Below are positions 18,917 through 26,504 of a stretch of 36,628 nt of DNA, piece after piece. The notes beneath the pieces are model-generated. The model saw nothing but the letters and a program-made list of their open reading frames with translations. It searched no databases and was not told the DNA's origin. The DNA is from Vreelandella boliviensis LC1 (lineage in GTDB: Bacteria; Pseudomonadota; Gammaproteobacteria; Pseudomonadales; Halomonadaceae), in the NCBI RefSeq assembly GCF_000236035.1, contig NZ_JH393258.1, positions 1,038,970 to 1,075,597 of the forward strand, written 5' to 3'. Numbering within the stretch: the first letter of the stretch is position 1; every line of letters begins with the position of its first letter. A program made the translations under genes and the position numbers.

Positions 18917-18950
18917 AAAAAGGCAGACCTTCAGGGGTCTGCCTTTTTTT
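18917..18950. terminator. Bidirectional terminator after the 46-residue gene
   Basis: AAAAAGGCAGACC (18917-18929) pairs with GGTCTGCCTTTTT (18936-18948) around a 6-base loop, followed by further T. The A-tract on the left lets it also end transcripts from the convergent protease gene on the minus strand. Confidence 0.93.
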
Positions 18951-19001
18951 ACCTAGCTGTTTAGCTCTTCATATCAATGACACATTCACAAGCTGAACTC
19001 A

Positions 19002-19526
19002 CTACTTGGGAAGGCTCAACACCATCTCACCCGACTGTATTTCAATCGATAATAAATTCAGAAAGCTCATGCCGAGTAGCACAGTGTCGCGCTCCATGCC
19101 GGGGCTGATTGACCCCTGTACATTCTGCACTTTTAGCCCTCCCAGCGAAACCTCATCGAGTTCGGTTAAGGTACCTTCGACGCGGCCATTCGCTGTGTTG
19201 AACCAAGCGCTACGCCCAGGCTCGAGGCCTAGCTCGCTAGCCAATTCGGCTGGTATTGCTACATAAGTGGCACCAGTGTCGAGCAAAAAGGTCACAGGCG
19301 TGCCATTGATACGCCCCGGCGACTCAAAATGGCCAGCACGGTTACGCTTTAAGGTAACCGGTTCCCCCGCAGGCAGCGTATGCACAATATTCGCGTTGGG
19401 GCGCATCATCTCTTCCAGGCCACCATGAATCCACCAAGTGCCCACTGCCATTAACAGTATCCAAAACAGCAGCATCATAACGATGCCACCACGCTGGGCT
19501 GTTTGACTTGCCATGTGCGTTGCCAT
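19002..19526 (-). CDS. Retropepsin-like membrane aspartic protease (clan AA, TIGR02281-type)
   Basis: A 174-residue protein with one N-terminal membrane helix (about residues 15-33, VMMLLFWILLMAVGTWW) and a single retroviral-type aspartic protease domain. The catalytic triad region is FLLDTGATYVAIP with D83, and the second family signature is LLGMSFLNLLSIEI near the end. One domain implies it acts as a dimer, probably with the active domain in the periplasm. Substrates of this bacterial family are largely unknown. The ATG at 19526 has GAGG 6 bases upstream; a GTG at 19538 is a weaker alternative. It lies 30 bases after the MFS gene on the same strand, so they may be co-transcribed. Confidence 0.88.
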   Translation of the reverse strand: MATHMASQTAQRGGIVMMLLFWILLMAVGTWWIHGGLEEMMRPNANIVHTLPAGEPVTLKRNRAGHFESPGRINGTPVTFLLDTGATYVAIPAELASELGLEPGRSAWFNTANGRVEGTLTELDEVSLGGLKVQNVQGSISPGMERDTVLLGMSFLNLLSIEIQSGEMVLSLPK

Positions 19527-19556
19527 ACTCCACCTCACTGAAGTCAGGGCGCCCTT

Positions 19557-20924
19557 TCAAGCCTTATGGTTGTTGATAGGGCTGGCTTCCCAGGCCAGCG
19601 CAGCCTCCCGGCCACGGCGCTCGTTGACCCTGGCGCAAATCAGCATCGCGATAACGAACAGGGCAACACATAATAGAATAGACGCTTGTAAGCCAATCAG
19701 CGTTTGCAACACCCCCAATAGGACGATGCCCAACACCCCCGCTAACTTATTAGCCAACCCCCAGAATCCAAAAAACTCTGCTGATTTTGCCAAGGGAGAA
19801 AACAACCCCACCAATGCCCTGCTTGCCGATTGACTCGAACCTAGGCTAAGCCCCGCCAGACAACCAACCACCAGAAATACGTGCTGAGCCTGCCACTGCA
19901 GGTCAAATCGCCCGTTTACCCATTGAGTCACCTCTGGCGTTGCCCAGATGGCAATTATCGCCAGCACCCATAGCGCCAGCGTCATTTGGTACGTCCGCTT
20001 GGCGCCTAGCTGATCCTGTATCCAGCCGAACCCCAGGGCACCCGCCGCGGCGGTGACCTGGACAATAATGAACATGATATTGCGTACGCTTTCATCCCAG
20101 CCAATTACTTGAGCACCATAAATAAAGGCGAATGCGATGATGATGTAGACACCGGCCATCGAGAATAGTAGCGAAATCAAAAACACGGTCAGATCTTTAA
20201 AATAGCGCAACTCATGAAAAGTGGTTGTGACGCGATTAAGAGCAATATGCCGATAAGAGACACCGCGGGGCTGGGGCGTACCGCGCTCCTTTAACCATAA
20301 AAAAGTAGGAATAGCGGTTACCAGAAAAAAGCCGGCAGCAAAGGGGCCTACCCAACGGATGCGTTCAAAGTTGTCCACGCTGGCCTCGCCTAACACCACT
20401 AAAGTAAAGCCCGCCGCAAACAGCCCGCCGATGTAGCCTAACGCCCAGCCAAAGCCGGAAATTTTGCCCAACGATTGCGGCGGCCCAAGCTCGGGTAAGA
20501 AAGCGGCTATAAACGACTCTCCCATGGAATAAGCGTAGTTGGACAGCACAATCAGTAACAGTCCGATGACGACATAGCCCGGCTCAACAAAATAAAGCAT
20601 CGCCGTGGTGACCACGGTGGCAAGATAACTGATGAGCAGAAAACGCTTTTTCTCTGCCCGGTAATCCATCACGGCGCCGCATAGTGGCGCCGTGATCACC
20701 ACCATCAGATAGCTAATCGCCAGGGCTAGGCTCCATAAGAAGTTGGCAAGCCGGAAGTTATCGCCCCGATCCCCCACAATGACAGTGGTAAATAGCTCAC
20801 CAAATACCACGGTAATAATCAGTAGCGTGTAGGCTTGATTGGCAAAATCAAACATCGCCCAGCCGAGAATTTCTCGTCGCGATGCGTAGCCATCCGTCGC
20901 CTTAGCAGTGTTAGCAGGCAGCAT
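19557..20924 (-). CDS. MFS transporter, Atg22/UMF1 family
   Basis: A 455-residue protein with about 12 hydrophobic segments. The N-terminus REILGWAMFDFANQAYTLLI is the signature of the UMF1 (Atg22-like) branch of the major facilitator superfamily. The second half has FGWIQDQLGAKRTYQMTLAL, the MFS loop motif. The eukaryotic relative Atg22 exports amino acids from the vacuole; bacterial substrates are not established, so none is assigned. GAGAG lies about 9 bases before the ATG. It is divergent from the binding-protein operon and upstream of the protease gene. Confidence 0.88.
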   Translation of the reverse strand: MLPANTAKATDGYASRREILGWAMFDFANQAYTLLIITVVFGELFTTVIVGDRGDNFRLANFLWSLALAISYLMVVITAPLCGAVMDYRAEKKRFLLISYLATVVTTAMLYFVEPGYVVIGLLLIVLSNYAYSMGESFIAAFLPELGPPQSLGKISGFGWALGYIGGLFAAGFTLVVLGEASVDNFERIRWVGPFAAGFFLVTAIPTFLWLKERGTPQPRGVSYRHIALNRVTTTFHELRYFKDLTVFLISLLFSMAGVYIIIAFAFIYGAQVIGWDESVRNIMFIIVQVTAAAGALGFGWIQDQLGAKRTYQMTLALWVLAIIAIWATPEVTQWVNGRFDLQWQAQHVFLVVGCLAGLSLGSSQSASRALVGLFSPLAKSAEFFGFWGLANKLAGVLGIVLLGVLQTLIGLQASILLCVALFVIAMLICARVNERRGREAALAWEASPINNHKA

Positions 20925-21066
20925 TAGTTTTCTCTCACAGGGGAAGTCGTTAGCCTAGCAGGTGGAACCGGAACGACGCCACGGCTTGCGTTGGCAGATT
21001 AGAGGTGACAGCCGTCCAGCGTTGTTCTAAGTTTGATTGATTGATAAGTAATATGGATAGACTGCA

Positions 21067-21849
21067 ATGGGATTAGCCCAGCCATCTCCACGGCGATTAT
21101 ATCGGCAACTATTAAACAGGTTGATTGCCGTGCTGTGCCTATGGCTGGCAATGGTTGCAAACGTACAGGCGGACTGGCCGGGCACCCTGGCACCATTAAC
21201 CTTTATTACTGAAGAGTACCCACCCTATAACTATATCGATAATCAACAATTAACCGGTGAATCAATTGATTTATTGGAGGCTATTTTTGCTGCGACCAAG
21301 ACGCCGCTAAGCCGCCATGATGTCCGCTACTACCCTTGGGTTCGCGGCTATGAGCTGGCGTTAAGTCAGCCTAATACAGTGCTATTTTCAACCACTCGTA
21401 CCCCAGCCAGGGAGTCCAATTTTCACTGGGTGGGGCCGATTGCCCAAGATCGGGTGGTACTGCTAGCCCATCACGATGCACCGGTGACGATTGACTCATT
21501 GCCACAAGCGATTGATCAAGGCCTGAGCGTGGCGGTTATTAGGGAAGATATTGGCGCCCAGGCGCTACTGGAAGCGGGCTACCCTGAAAACCTGCTCGTA
21601 CCCGCCATTGATAACCGCAGTGCGCTCAGTATGCTGACCCGTGGACGCGTTGATTTATGGGCTTACAGTGAAGATGTGGCTGCCTGGATAGCGGAATCCG
21701 AAGGTTATCCTAAAGATGATCTAATACCGATACACACACTCAGCGAATCTTCGCTATACTTTGCCATTAACCAAGCCACTGACCAACGCTTGGTAACGCT
21801 GATGCAGCAGGCATTAGACAGGGTGCTAGCAGAACGGCCCCAGAGGTAG
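21067..21849 (+). CDS. Periplasmic solute-binding protein (SBP_bac_3 type), first of a tandem pair
   Basis: A 260-residue secreted protein. The signal peptide has a basic start (RRLYRQLLNR), a hydrophobic core (LIAVLCLWLAMVA) and a probable cut after VQA at residue 35. The mature part is a family-3 binding fold: LTFITEEYPPYNYID opens it, followed by STTRTPARESNFHWVGPI and SVAVIREDIGAQALLEAGYP at the hinge. No lipobox is present. It shares EEYPP(Y/F)NY, PW(V/A)R.Y, STTRTP.RE and FHWVGP with the next gene, so the two are tandem paralogs. No ABC permease or ATPase is adjacent; the operon leads instead into a diguanylate cyclase. The ligand is unknown, with amino-acid-like ligands typical for the fold. 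Confidence 0.88.
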   Translation: MGLAQPSPRRLYRQLLNRLIAVLCLWLAMVANVQADWPGTLAPLTFITEEYPPYNYIDNQQLTGESIDLLEAIFAATKTPLSRHDVRYYPWVRGYELALSQPNTVLFSTTRTPARESNFHWVGPIAQDRVVLLAHHDAPVTIDSLPQAIDQGLSVAVIREDIGAQALLEAGYPENLLVPAIDNRSALSMLTRGRVDLWAYSEDVAAWIAESEGYPKDDLIPIHTLSESSLYFAINQATDQRLVTLMQQALDRVLAERPQR

Positions 21850-21855
21850 TTGACT

Positions 21856-22611
21856 ATGGCTAATGAGGTAACTCACCGATGGCGTCACCGCGTGGGCGTT
21901 GCTCTGCTCACAACTTTCAGTATTAGCACTCAGCCACTCCACGCAATGCCGCTAGGGGCTATAACAACAGAATCCCTGCCGCTAATTATCAACACTGAAG
22001 AGTACCCACCGTTCAACTATTCGGACGAACATGGGCAAATTATCGGCAGCGCGACCTTGCTACTACGTAATGCGCTACGCCAAGCAGACATTGAGGCTTA
22101 TTTTCGGCTACTGCCTTGGGCACGCGCTTACACTGAAGCACGCTTCCGGGAGAATCACTGCGTCTACTCCACGACTCGCACTCCAGAGCGTGAAGCGCTG
22201 TTTCACTGGGTGGGGCCGCTGGCAGTTAATGATTGGGCCGCGTTTAGTTTGGCCGAGCGCGGGCTCAGCATTGCTTCACTTTCAGGGCTACACGCTTGGC
22301 GAGTAGGTAGCTTTCGCGAAGATGCCGTAGGCGATTACGTCGCTTCTCGTGGCATTAATGTTCTCCTTGCTCCCTCGGAGCGAGAAAATATCGCGCGTTT
22401 AGAGGCGGGCCTGCTTGATGTGATTGTGACAGGCAAAGCAACCGGTGAATTCATGGCACAAGAACAGGACATCGCGTTAGCGCATTTGTTTACCTTTTAC
22501 CGCGCACCGCTTTATCTCGCCTGCCACCCCAGCGTTTCTGAAAGACTGCTGGCGCGACTGCAAACGCAGTTGGATGCCCTGCATCGCGATATGCGGGAGG
22601 AGAGCCTGTGA
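21856..22611 (+). CDS. Periplasmic solute-binding protein, second of a tandem pair
   Basis: A 251-residue paralog of the preceding gene. The signal peptide runs to about residue 30 (GVALLTTFSISTQPLHA). Mature features: LPLIINTEEYPPFNYSDEHG, YFRLLPWARAYTEARFREN, STTRTPEREALFHWVGPL and WRVGSFREDAVGDYVAS. The first copy's VGP segment is followed by residues different from those here, so ligand specificity may differ. The ATG at 21856 has AGAGG 8-9 bases before it; the TTG at 21850 is too close. It starts 6 bases after the first gene's stop, and its stop overlaps the diguanylate cyclase ATG by one base (TGATG), which implies coupled translation of sensor and output. Confidence 0.88.
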   Translation: MANEVTHRWRHRVGVALLTTFSISTQPLHAMPLGAITTESLPLIINTEEYPPFNYSDEHGQIIGSATLLLRNALRQADIEAYFRLLPWARAYTEARFRENHCVYSTTRTPEREALFHWVGPLAVNDWAAFSLAERGLSIASLSGLHAWRVGSFREDAVGDYVASRGINVLLAPSERENIARLEAGLLDVIVTGKATGEFMAQEQDIALAHLFTFYRAPLYLACHPSVSERLLARLQTQLDALHRDMREESL

Positions 22612-23900
22612 TGAGCCCCCGTTCCCGATTTCCTCTTTCGGCCCCTGGCGCCGCGCCTAAAAAAGGCAGCCTGACCACTAAGCAAGCGCTACTCACGCTG
22701 CTGATCGCTATACTGATTAGTGGTGTAGCAGGCAGTATTGAACTCCTCAGCCACGCCACCAACATGCGCCAGGAAACCGAGCAACGTATCGCCCAGCAGT
22801 TGGCGGTTGTCAACGGTGCAGCAGCTGAAGCCGCTTTCCAGCTTAATCCCGATCTCGCCCATCAAATAGCCTACGGGCTTTTTAGCGATAATGAGGTTGC
22901 GCGGGTATCTATTCGCGACGATTTTGGCCGCTCGCTCGCTGAATTTGATAGCCCCGAACAGGCTGATTCGACCTGGCTCAGCCAGTATTTATTTGGCGAT
23001 ATATTGCACCATCAAACCGCCCTCGACTATTACATGGGCAGCGATATGCCAGAGGCGATCGTCGGCGAAATTGAACTGATGCTGGCAGAAGGTTATTTAA
23101 CCCAGCAGTTCCTGGCGCGCATTTATACGGTGGTAGGGATCAGTATTTTAGAGACGTTTATTTTAAGCATACTGGTGATCGCTTTTTTCCATCTATTCAT
23201 TACACGCCCATTGCTCAAAGTTCACGCGGCCATTATTCAAACGGATCCCAATCGCCCCGGCCAGTGGCCCAAGCCATCGTTGCGCGGCCACCAGCATGAT
23301 GAACTGGGCCATCTAGTAGATAGTTTGGATCACCTATTAAAAGCGTTCCAGCAAGGCTTGGAGCAGCGCGACCAACTCCATCTTCTCTCTAACATGGATG
23401 GCTTAACGGGCGTGGCTAACCGTCGCCACTTTGATGAATTTTATCAGCGTCACTGGCACTTGGCACATCAAACGCAACAACCACTATCGGTGATTTTTAT
23501 CGATATCGATAACTTCAAAGAGTTTAACGATCACTATGGTCATGCCATGGGTGACGATACGCTGCGGGCCGTAGCTAAAGCGCTCAATCAGTGTATTGAC
23601 CCAGCCAGGGATTTACTCGCGCGCTACGGCGGCGAAGAGTTTGTTTGTGTACTGCCGGGCCAAGATCATGACGATGCAGTCAACGTTGCCAACTGTTTGC
23701 GCGAAGCCGTGTTGTCTTTGGCCATTCCTCACGCTTTTTCAAGCACCCACTCAGACCTCACCGTTAGTATGGGTGTTGCCAACATGTCTCCAGGCTTTTT
23801 AATTAGCGCTGAAGCGCTGATTGAACGCGCCGACCAGCACCTTTACCACGCCAAACGACTTGGCCGAAACCGGGTAGAAACACGCAAACGCCCGGCATAA
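22611..23900 (+). CDS. Membrane diguanylate cyclase with periplasmic sensor region
   Basis: Makes c-di-GMP from two GTP. The 429 residues contain membrane helix 1 (about 25-42), a periplasmic region of about 130 residues (43-170), membrane helix 2 (about 172-197), a HAMP-like linker (198-250) and a C-terminal GGDEF domain (255-427). The active-site loop is RYGGEEFVCVLPG with GGEEF at 340-344, and upstream FIDIDNFKEFNDHYGH holds the metal-binding aspartate. The RxxD inhibitory site five residues before GGEEF reads PARD, so product inhibition is probably lost. GGAGGAG lies 8 bases before the ATG. It is the third gene of an operon with two periplasmic binding proteins, which probably feed it a signal (inference). 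Confidence 0.93.
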   Translation: MSPRSRFPLSAPGAAPKKGSLTTKQALLTLLIAILISGVAGSIELLSHATNMRQETEQRIAQQLAVVNGAAAEAAFQLNPDLAHQIAYGLFSDNEVARVSIRDDFGRSLAEFDSPEQADSTWLSQYLFGDILHHQTALDYYMGSDMPEAIVGEIELMLAEGYLTQQFLARIYTVVGISILETFILSILVIAFFHLFITRPLLKVHAAIIQTDPNRPGQWPKPSLRGHQHDELGHLVDSLDHLLKAFQQGLEQRDQLHLLSNMDGLTGVANRRHFDEFYQRHWHLAHQTQQPLSVIFIDIDNFKEFNDHYGHAMGDDTLRAVAKALNQCIDPARDLLARYGGEEFVCVLPGQDHDDAVNVANCLREAVLSLAIPHAFSSTHSDLTVSMGVANMSPGFLISAEALIERADQHLYHAKRLGRNRVETRKRPA

Positions 23901-23911
23901 AGCCAGGCGTT
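23887..23911 (+). terminator. Hairpin overlapping the diguanylate cyclase stop
   Basis: AACGCC (23887-23892) pairs with GGCGTT (23906-23911), and GGC (23894-23896) with GCC (23902-23904), around an ATAAA loop. The stop codon lies within it. It lacks a U-tract, so termination would be weak or factor-assisted. Confidence 0.4.
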
Positions 23912-23939
23912 AAACACAAATATGGGGAGAGCCGGTGCG

Positions 23940-24092
23940 TTAGAGTAACCAGTGAGCAGCCACAGCGGCCAGACCAATGATCATCGCCGTTAGCACTGCC
24001 ACTGTGACTACCCGATCAAGCCAGCGATCGAAGGTAATCCCCTTGGACTGCCTTCGCGTCGCTCCATGGCGCTCTTGTCGCGCCATTAGCAT
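23940..24092 (-). CDS. Small single-pass membrane protein next to the BCCT transporter
   Basis: A 50-residue open frame from the ATG at 24092. A basic N-terminal half (ARQERHGATRRQSKG) is followed by one hydrophobic segment (VVTVAVLTAMIIGLAAVAAHW), giving a positive-inside single-pass topology. It lies on the same strand as the BCCT gene and 85 bases after its stop, so it could be co-transcribed and act as a small accessory protein. The frame is open back to a TTG at 24137, giving up to 65 residues; neither start has a strong Shine-Dalgarno. No family is recognised. The role is inference. Confidence 0.5.
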   Translation of the reverse strand: MLMARQERHGATRRQSKGITFDRWLDRVVTVAVLTAMIIGLAAVAAHWLL

Positions 24093-24177
24093 ATTCGCTT
24101 CATGTGTTACTGCTCCCGAATTACCTTGCCCCGTCAAAGAAGGCTTGGTTACTTTTTATTAGTACTTGTTACTGATG

Positions 24178-25803
24178 CTAACTATTAATGCGCCGGTTGA
24201 CTACACTCGGTGCACGGCGCAGACGCTCCTCCTCACCTAAAAGCTCGGCTTCAAAGGCATCGGCACCCACCGGCGTTTCGCCATGGCGACGATAAAGCTG
24301 CGTAAGCATGGCTTTGCGGTCTGCGCGTAGCTCCTGGACTAATACAAACACCATCATATACAGGATAAAGGTGAACGGCAGTGCCGAAAGTACCGATGCT
24401 GATTGCAGTCCCGTCAAACCACCCGAGGCAATTAGCGTCAGGCAGATAGCGGCTATCAGCACACCCCAAATGACACGCTTGTACAACGGCGGATTGATCG
24501 AACCATTATCGGTCATTTGCGCCACGATATACGAAGCCGAGTCAGCGGACGTGACCAAGAAAATAAAGATCAGCATCATTGCTACGACCGACAGCACGCC
24601 CGTATAGGGCATCAACTCAAACATCTCAAACAGCGCGACCGTTATATTATCCTGGGTCGCGGCAGCAAGGCCGATATCGGTGCCATTCAACTCCATATGC
24701 AGCGCCGCGCCACCGAATACGCCAATCCACAAACAGGCTAGCAGCGGCGGTACAAACAATACTCCAAACACATACTCTTTAATGGTACGGCCACGGGATA
24801 CCCGGGCAATAAAGGTACCGACAAACGGTGACCAGGCTATCACCCAAGCCCAGTAGAAAATCGTCCAACTGCTCGCCCACTCATTATCACTATAGGGGGA
24901 AATGCGTAGGCTCATGCCGATAAAGTTCTGCAGATAGTCACCAATACCTACCGTGATGGTTTCTAATATCGCCACGGTTGGGCCAGTGAACAGCACATAC
25001 AGCATCAACCCGATACATAAAATCATATTAAGGTTGGAAAGGCGTTTAATGCCCTTATCCAAACCCGACCAAGTCGATGCCATATAGGCGCAGAACATCA
25101 CGAAAAGAATCACAAACTGCCAAAACCCGTTCTCCGGCAAGCCAAACACAGCGTTTAAACCGCCGTTCATCTGCAGCACGCCCAACCCAAGCGAAGTAGC
25201 GACACCCATTACGGTGGCAACCACCGCAAACACATCCAGCCAGGAAGCATAGGGGCGAATTTTAGGATTCTTAGCCGTTATTGACGACAGTACGGAAGAG
25301 ACCAATCCGGCCTGCCCTTTACGAAACTGAAAATAGGCAATGATCAAACCGACGATCGAGAAGGCGGCCCACTGGTGTATACCCCAGTTAAAATAGCTGT
25401 ATTGAATAGCGTAGCGGGCAGCCGCTTCGGTTTCAGCGGTTCTGTCGCCATAAGGCGGCTCGATGAAGTGAAACATGGGTTCCGCCATACCATAGAACAC
25501 CAGCCCGACACCAAAACCTGCGGCTAGCAACATACTGATCCACGAGAAAAACGTATAGTTGGGCCGACTGTCCTGGGGGCCTAAGCGCACCTTGCCGTAT
25601 TTACTCAGGGCCAAACCAAGCAGAAAAATCACAAACCCGAAAACCGAAAATAGATAAAACCACCCGAATAGCCCGGTAACAGTTGTCAGCGCTCCCTCTG
25701 CCGCGTTGGCAAATCCTTCAGGAAATGACGCTCCGACAATTACCAAGCCAAAAATAATCACCACTGATGCGATGAATACCGACTTACCTCCATGATTCGC
25801 CAT
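24178..25803 (-). CDS. BCCT-family betaine/carnitine/choline transporter
   Basis: Secondary transporter importing compatible solutes such as glycine betaine, in keeping with a halophilic organism. The 541 residues have about 12 membrane segments. The glycine-rich substrate helix ends in GMAEPMFHF (105-113), and the family signature is WAWVIAWSPFVGTFIARVSR followed by GRTI. The C-terminal tail is charged (EELRADRKAMLTQLYRRHGE then EAELLGEEERLRRAPSVV). AGGACGG lies 7 bases before the ATG. The exact substrate cannot be read from the sequence; homologs include BetT, OpuD and BetS types. A 15-bp tandem array lies in its leader. Confidence 0.94.
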   Translation of the reverse strand: MANHGGKSVFIASVVIIFGLVIVGASFPEGFANAAEGALTTVTGLFGWFYLFSVFGFVIFLLGLALSKYGKVRLGPQDSRPNYTFFSWISMLLAAGFGVGLVFYGMAEPMFHFIEPPYGDRTAETEAAARYAIQYSYFNWGIHQWAAFSIVGLIIAYFQFRKGQAGLVSSVLSSITAKNPKIRPYASWLDVFAVVATVMGVATSLGLGVLQMNGGLNAVFGLPENGFWQFVILFVMFCAYMASTWSGLDKGIKRLSNLNMILCIGLMLYVLFTGPTVAILETITVGIGDYLQNFIGMSLRISPYSDNEWASSWTIFYWAWVIAWSPFVGTFIARVSRGRTIKEYVFGVLFVPPLLACLWIGVFGGAALHMELNGTDIGLAAATQDNITVALFEMFELMPYTGVLSVVAMMLIFIFLVTSADSASYIVAQMTDNGSINPPLYKRVIWGVLIAAICLTLIASGGLTGLQSASVLSALPFTFILYMMVFVLVQELRADRKAMLTQLYRRHGETPVGADAFEAELLGEEERLRRAPSVVNRRINS

Positions 25804-25820
25804 ATAACCGTCCTGTTAGA

Positions 25821-25890
25821 TGAGCACTGTGTAGCTGAGTACTGTTTAGCTGAGTACTGTTTAGCTGAGTACTGTTTAGGTGAGTACTAA
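25821..25890. repeat. 15-bp tandem array in the BCCT leader
   Basis: Units TGAGCACTGTGTAGC (25821-25835), TGAGTACTGTTTAGC (25836-25850 and 25851-25865), TGAGTACTGTTTAGG (25866-25880) and a partial TGAGTACTAA follow each other without gaps, 17 bases upstream of the BCCT start. Each full later unit contains the palindrome AGTACT. On the minus strand they read GCTAAACAGTACTCA, so a transcript initiating upstream would carry repeated 15-nt units in its 5' leader. Confidence 0.92.
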
Positions 25891-25956
25891 GCGCATGCTT
25901 GTACAATAATAATTGTCGTGTACAGCTTAATGGTAACAGTTGAAAAACCTAATCGC

Positions 25957-25982
25957 ATGTACGTAGAAAATGTACGTAGAAA
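25957..25982. repeat. Perfect 13-bp tandem duplication in the BCCT upstream gap
   Basis: ATGTACGTAGAAA occurs twice back to back at 25957-25969 and 25970-25982. TACGTA in each copy is a palindrome. It lies in the 282-base divergent gap between the BCCT gene and the 26086 gene. The rest of the gap, 25891-25956 and 25983-26075, shows no recognisable promoter or operator to me. Confidence 0.9.
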
Positions 25983-26085
25983 CTGTCACCTAGAGAATAA
26001 CGATCCTCCAGCCCGTTACTGCCAAGCAGTGAACTTGCTAGAGAAACTGTGTTCCAATGGGTGTGAATAAACGATGGAGGCTCTC

Positions 26086-26457
26086 ATGCCACAGATGAAT
26101 CGCGACCAACGCAACGCTGCATGGCAAGCGGCTAATCAATGGCGCGCCCGTGCTGCGCAAACTCAACCCACCGGGCTGGCGGGCAACCTGAAACTGCTAT
26201 TCACATGGCTGGCGTTTGGCGCGTTAATGATAGTCGGCGTGGTACTCGGCCTGTTTTTCTTACTCATTGGCTGGGCAATGATGCCGTTTGTGCGCCATAA
26301 AATGAAAAAGCGTATGGAGCAGGTGCGCGCTCAGCAGGCACAAGATATCGGTGGTGGCTATTCTCACGGGCATGCTTCCCCGCATACGTCTGCGCCAAGC
26401 CGTCCAGGTCATCAGGACGTTTTAGAAGGTAGCTATGAAGTTAAAGATGATCGTTAA
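26086..26457 (+). CDS. Small membrane protein of unknown function
   Basis: A 123-residue protein I do not recognise. The N-terminus is polar and helix-prone (MNRDQRNAAWQAANQWRARA), then one long hydrophobic stretch (LLFTWLAFGALMIVGVVLGL plus FFLLIGWAMMPF) that could be one long or two short membrane helices, then a basic segment (RHKMKKRMEQVRAQQ) and a His/Ser/Pro-rich tail. GGAGG (26076-26080) lies 5 bases before the ATG at 26086, so I prefer it over an ATG at 26074. It is divergent from the BCCT gene and convergent with the AEC carrier. No enzymatic motif is visible. The family may be restricted to relatives. Confidence 0.75.
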   Translation: MPQMNRDQRNAAWQAANQWRARAAQTQPTGLAGNLKLLFTWLAFGALMIVGVVLGLFFLLIGWAMMPFVRHKMKKRMEQVRAQQAQDIGGGYSHGHASPHTSAPSRPGHQDVLEGSYEVKDDR

Positions 26458-26468
26458 TAAAGCATTCA

Positions 26469-26484
26469 GTCACTAATTTGTGAC
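26469..26484. other. Small inverted repeat between convergent genes
   Basis: GTCAC (26469-26473) and GTGAC (26480-26484) flank TAATTT between the ends of the unknown membrane gene and the AEC gene. It could form a weak hairpin, but there is no U-tract, and the call is tentative. Confidence 0.3.
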
Positions 26485-26504
26485 ACCTAGCACTGTATAT
26501 TTTA

